Assembly (NCBI GenBank): GCA_954871525.1 | Contig: OX940870.1 | Coordinates: 7,409,501-7,473,500 of the forward strand | From: Parietaria judaica | Lineage: Eukaryota; Streptophyta; Magnoliopsida; Rosales; Urticaceae | Direction: 5' to 3' | DNA: 64,000 nt | Part shown: one piece after another, positions 59,401-64,000 of the stretch | Layout of the letters: each line of letters begins with the position of its first letter | Numbering within the stretch: position 1 is the first letter of the stretch | The notes under the pieces: model-generated | Seen by the model: only the letters and a program-made list of their open reading frames with translations | What the model was told of the DNA's origin: nothing | The model's database searches: none | Program-made: the position numbers and the translations under genes

Positions 59401-60799
59401 ATGTGATTATTTTTCCTTCTTTTTTGATTCAATACATTTAGTTTACGTGTTCCGATTTTTAAATTTACAAATTTACCGACCAAATATATTTAAACGTCAC
59501 TGTGAAGGTACAAACGACACTAAAACTTACTGAATCATGATCATCCAGCGGTGGAAACCGATGAGTACACATCGTACGGTGGAGCTCACCGTAGCGGATC
59601 ATGAACTCCATGAGGATATCTCATGAGAACCAACCAGAAGTCTGCTTCGCAGCTATGCCTTGCCTTTACATAAGTGGTAGTATATTCATAAAAAAGAGAG
59701 CATACAGCAGAAGCATGTATAGATAGAACTTATGTATATATATATATGGCATCTGTATATATAGGTGTGTGTGGGGTCTATGAGGAATCAGATTCAACGG
59801 AAGTAGCCTTCATACAGAAAAGGAAAATATACTGGAAATGCGAAATGCATGGTCCATCAATTCCTTTATGTAGTTTTCTCTCTCTCGCCGCATCCAACTA
59901 ATTGACTGCCACTGCCTCTGTTCTCTGCAAAACAGAAAAAGGCTCCGTGTTTCATGTCCCGGTCCCGGAAGCGGAACACGCAACGATAAAAAAGCTTTCA
60001 GATTCTACAGTGTTGTGAGTAGTTTGCGATTCCTTAGTTAATTTGCGAATTAAGCTGGGGCGCCGGCGCATCCTCTCTAGTCTTCTCTCTTCGGGGAATC
60101 TGCGGAATACTTGTCAGAATTCCGCTATTTGTCTTAATCTTATATTTTGAGCCGAAATTTTGATTTTGATTTTTCGGAATGCAAGAATTAGAATCCGAAT
60201 TTCAGTTTCACTATATGTAGATTACTAAATAAATACTAATGGTAGATTAAAATATTAATGATTTATATGTAGCTCGAATTTGTTGAAAGAAAACAAACAA
60301 TCATCCCACATTCCCACCCTTTGTTTTTTCCTCACAAACCATCCCACCTTGTAGAGTAGTTGAGTACTGAATTTTATTATTTTTTAGCAGCTCAAGTGGT
60401 TGAGTATTAACTTTTTTTTGCTATTATTAATGGAGTTGAATTTCCATTGTTAAATTCCAACTTTCTTACTCCAGATTATATCTTAATTAAATGACACTTA
60501 AAATGTGATGAATATGAATCCAGTCATCCACCTTTTCTCAAGCCTCGTACAGATGACACGTGTACATAACTATGTAACGACTTTGCAGATGAGAGGTATA
60601 AAAGTGGGACCCACGCGCGCATTAGAGGGTGTGTGTGTTGGGGGGTCCCTGAAGACGTGCCTGTGAAACAGTCTAGAATGAGTTGTGATTGTGATTTGTG
60701 TGTACTCTTCTTTTCTTTTTTCTCTTCTCCTTCTCTTGTTGGTTTCATGACTCACTATGCTTATCTTATCCACATTTTATGTATTTTCTTTTAGGAAAT
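56437..60799. other. Upstream region of D14 and AT-rich intergenic DNA
   Basis: No gene is supported. There are transposon-like GC-richer patches at 57925-58000 and 58080-58200 and a patch at 59530-59640. A TATA-like TATAAAA (60597-60603) is followed by a GTGGGACCCAC palindrome (60605-60615, TCP-type site), so an untranslated promoter or noncoding RNA start is conceivable. The open frames at 57367, 58356 and 58864 show no family features. Confidence 0.4.
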
Positions 60800-61155
60800 T
60801 GGCGGTATAAGTACCTAAAGTATATGAAAATTTTATATTAAAGCTATATTCTTTTTTTTGTTATGAAAAAATTGTCAAATTTTTATTTTGTGTATTCTGT
60901 CATATTTTCGTCCAGAAACGCGCCACGTGTCATGTTTTTAAACTCATTAAATATGCTATTATTTTTCATTGATAAATCTTTTTTTTAAATGAAAATGGTA
61001 TCTTTAATGGGTTTAAATCATGACACGTGATGTAGTTCGGTGCGAAAACATGACAGAAGACACAAAATAAAAGTTTAACAATTTTTGCTGACTAAAAAAA
61101 TCATAACTTAATGTCAATTTTATAAACACTTTAAATACTTGTACCGCTATTATCC
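60800..61155. mobile_element. Foldback MITE with arms of about 140 bp
   Basis: The left arm (from about 60800) and the reverse complement of the right arm (to about 61155) share GCGGTA(T/C)AAGTA, AAAATTG(T)(C/T)AAA, TTTTATTTTGTGT, TTCTGTCAT and CACGTGTCATG. The centre is AT-rich, about 60-100 bp. TSDs were not resolved. Confidence 0.65.
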
Positions 61156-64000
61156 TTCTACTCTCTTCCATCACTTTTCATTTTGATGTCTAAAAATGTT
61201 AAAGCTTCTTTACTATGTCCCTTGCTTTTTCTTACTCTCTTTTCTTTCCATTTTCTCTACTTGGAAATTGCCTTCTCAAATTGGGTAATTTTGGCTTTTC
61301 TGTGAATATGATGTACGTTCAATTTTTCTATTTTAGTAAATACCCTTTTTACCCCTAAATTTATTGCTCCGTATCATTTTGCCCTCTTGGTTTCTTCTTG
61401 TATATTTCTCCCCTTTACTTATTAATTTATATCATAATGCCTCATCTTAATGAATTGCTTACCATTTTTTTCATTTTAAATATATCCTTTCTTTATCTTT
61501 AATAATACCCTAAATAGTATATAACAAAAACTGTATAAAAAAACTAATAAGGATATGAGTTTCTTTTTGACTTTTTGTCATTCACTATTGCAAGAAGTTT
61601 GAAATTTGCTAGTTCTTCGCCTTCGGTAATATTACAAATTGCACTTTTGTAAAAAAAAATTCAACGGGAGATCGTAAAATATTCGAGGAGGGAGTATTTT
61701 GATAGATACTAAAAATCCAGGGAATGAGTTAACACAAAATGGTTTAAAAGGAAAATGATACGAGTGATATGCTAGGGTACTTTAGGGGTAAAATTAATTA
61801 GAAAAATGATGGTTGAACTTGAATTGATAAAGTAAAGGAGTGGTACTTACTTTTTTTTCTTTCTTATTTATTTATTTTAATTTATAAAATTATCTTGTAA
61901 ATACACTATTTAAGACTAAATCATTTGACTTGTGTTTTCTTAAATAATAGTATTGCTTGGTGGAATTAGTGCTTTTAAGATCATCATTATCTTTAGTACT
62001 CCGGGGTTTTCTTTTGTGAACCAAATCTCACCTCGCTCATAATTCCTTATCTACATATTTAGTCTTCTCGATATATTATGATGTTTTTATATTTAATATC
62101 GGTCCCTTCCCAATAGCATGTAACTATTAATTACGTTACAATTATTTCATATTTTCCATCTTTGACCTTCTCAATGATGTAATGATGTATTAGCTTTTGG
62201 CCTGTATAATAGATAATACGAGGCATATAACTCACGCGTTGTTGCGGGTTAATTCTTTTATTTTATTTGTTTGCTTAACAAGAGAAATTTGATAGTTTGT
62301 GTTTTTATTTTATTTTTAGTATTTTTTAAGTAATATGATATATATTTTTTAATTAACAATCAACAACAATCGCAAACTATTACAGTATTGATTCGCAATC
62401 ATTACAGTCGAAGAAAAAATATCTTAAAAACTCAAAACAAACCATTATACGAAGTTATGACACGTACAAAACTACATATACGCGTACACATAGAAAGATT
62501 TAAAGCTCAAAATGCCTTGTTAGTATAGAAAGCAGCCTATGAAAAATCTTTACAATAACTTACCTGAAATATGAGTAAAGCACGTGAGAGAAAAAGAAGA
62601 AATGGAGATAGGGACTTTGTGCGCAAAATTGTCACCAATCTTACTCAGAGCCAAAATAAATAGTCAGCGTCTAAAAAATTTGATCGTAAAATAAATAATA
62701 AATATATATACCACAAAAATATATATAAAAAAAAATATTTAAACTTAAACAACCTTATTAATTCTGTGAGTTATTAACAACATAAGTGCTTAAACTTTGA
62801 CTTACTAAGGCGCCATCAAATCAAAAAGGAAAATAGTGACAAAAGTACCTAAGACCGACAAACTGAGTATATATATTTTTATAAACATTTTGTGACAGAT
62901 GTAGGTCAAATGTCATGTTGTGTGAAGGACGTTGGAAAATTGGAGGCGTGCGATTCTATCAATTTAATACCATGTGACATTTGACCAACGTCCGTAAAAA
63001 AAAAATGAACGAAAATATACGTCACTTGTTGATTTTGAATATTTTACCATTATATTCTTTACTTAAAACTCATGTCCCTTTCATTGATCATAATTTGAAC
63101 ATTTGATTAATCTGAAATTTTGGATTCCATATTCCCCAAATTAATTTGAAAATTAAAAAAAAAAAAAAAAAGAAAAGACGAGAAGCTATTCACTTGTATT
63201 CATTACCTAGGAGAATCGCCCAACCGATTTTCGACATAATCATTTATAAAATATCGTCATAATTAACACTCATTACCATTTGTTTATTTGCTAATACATT
63301 TATTTAGTTTATTTTGGGATAACTTGTAAGCTCCTGTAGCCTTTTATTTTACACATGGACCAATCAGTACGATATTTTTCCCATACTTTAATATATAAAT
63401 TATAATGTTTATTTAATAATATTTGTGCTCCGCCTATATATTGCCAAATGCCAATGCCATTGGAAATTTTTTGGGCTCTTGGCTTGTTCCAAGTTGGACT
63501 ACATATTTTATAAAATTATTATATTAGGGATGCCTGTAGGGCCCACATAACGAGGATGTGACTTATTTATATGTTTAGTTCACTTTTCAATTAGATTTGA
63601 TATTGTGTTAGGTTTTGATGGAGGTGGAAATGGAGATATGACCCAAATCCTCTTTAGTATTGGTTTCGAAGAAGAATTAAAGTCTCTTAAATAAAATAAA
63701 ATTAAAGTAGCTACATATATTCACTAATTCATCATATTGTTGTTGAATATAACCTGGACAAAAAAGAAAAAGAAAAAAAGGGCGTAAATATAGGGGAAAT
63801 TTACTTTTTTTTACACCCTCAACTTTTATTTTTGACAAAAATATACCCTCAAGTTTCAAAAACAACTAAAATATACCCTTGGTGTATGATTTGATAATTT
63901 TACCCTTCACCTTCTTATTTTTCAATTATTTATTTAAATAATTCAAAAAATAAAACTACAGACCTAAGATATAATTTAGTGAAATGAAAGTAGACAAAAT
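61156..64000. other. AT-rich intergenic region to the window edge
   Basis: No gene is seen. A partial inverted repeat lies at about 62900-63000 (GGTCAAATGTCATGTTGTG against CCATGTGACATTTGACCAACGTCC). Near 63810-63905 the phrases ACACCCTCAACTTTTA and ATATACCCTCAAGTTTC look like a transposon terminal region running off the window. Confidence 0.45.

Overview
This is a eudicot plant nuclear segment. It is AT-rich between genes, with GC-rich spliced genes, a plant tRNA gene, and many plant transposon families recognisable by their terminal repeats and target-site duplications (TSDs). I cannot name the species.

Host genes, left to right: the 5' part of an NPGR1-type calmodulin-binding TPR gene (1-643, minus, cut by the window edge); an eight-exon WD40 gene for the Cockayne-syndrome-A/ERCC8 repair adaptor (9766-12391, plus); convergent with it, a PHD-finger/GNAT chromatin protein of the IDM1-like family (12893-15365, minus); a single-exon F-box/kelch-type gene (35225-36343, plus); a six-exon mitochondrial porin (VDAC) gene (38012-39716, minus) with a tRNA-Thr(AGT) gene just upstream on the same strand; an ARM-repeat-only protein (42013-43668, plus); and the strigolactone receptor DWARF14 (55203-56352, minus). 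They do not form a pathway; this is ordinary plant gene order in a repeat-rich region.

Mobile DNA makes up much of the rest. The largest piece is a 12.5-kb Ty3/gypsy element of the Tat type (22282-34829). It has 680-bp LTRs, the TSD GCTAC, broken gag and pol, a second RNase H, and an antisense spliced gene of the 'putative gypsy type transposon' family. It sits inside an older hAT-type MITE (21747-34958) that has its own 8-bp TSD. Four elements share one Mutator-like terminal-repeat family (4502-6412, 19398-20916, about 45034-46517, and a 230-bp MITE at 47677-47906). Three of these carry GC-rich cargo between shared flanking repeats. The cargo at 45815-46024 is a piece of the nuclear gene for the mitochondrial ATP synthase delta' subunit, so at least one is a Pack-MULE. 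A second MULE family (16612-17806), an Emigrant-like mariner MITE (7608-8251), a CACTA-like end, foldback elements and a LINE fragment complete the set.

The last 7.6 kb and several other stretches are AT-rich with no gene I can support. Exon boundaries were placed by hand from GT/AG sites, frame and recalled family resemblance. No alignment or search was run.
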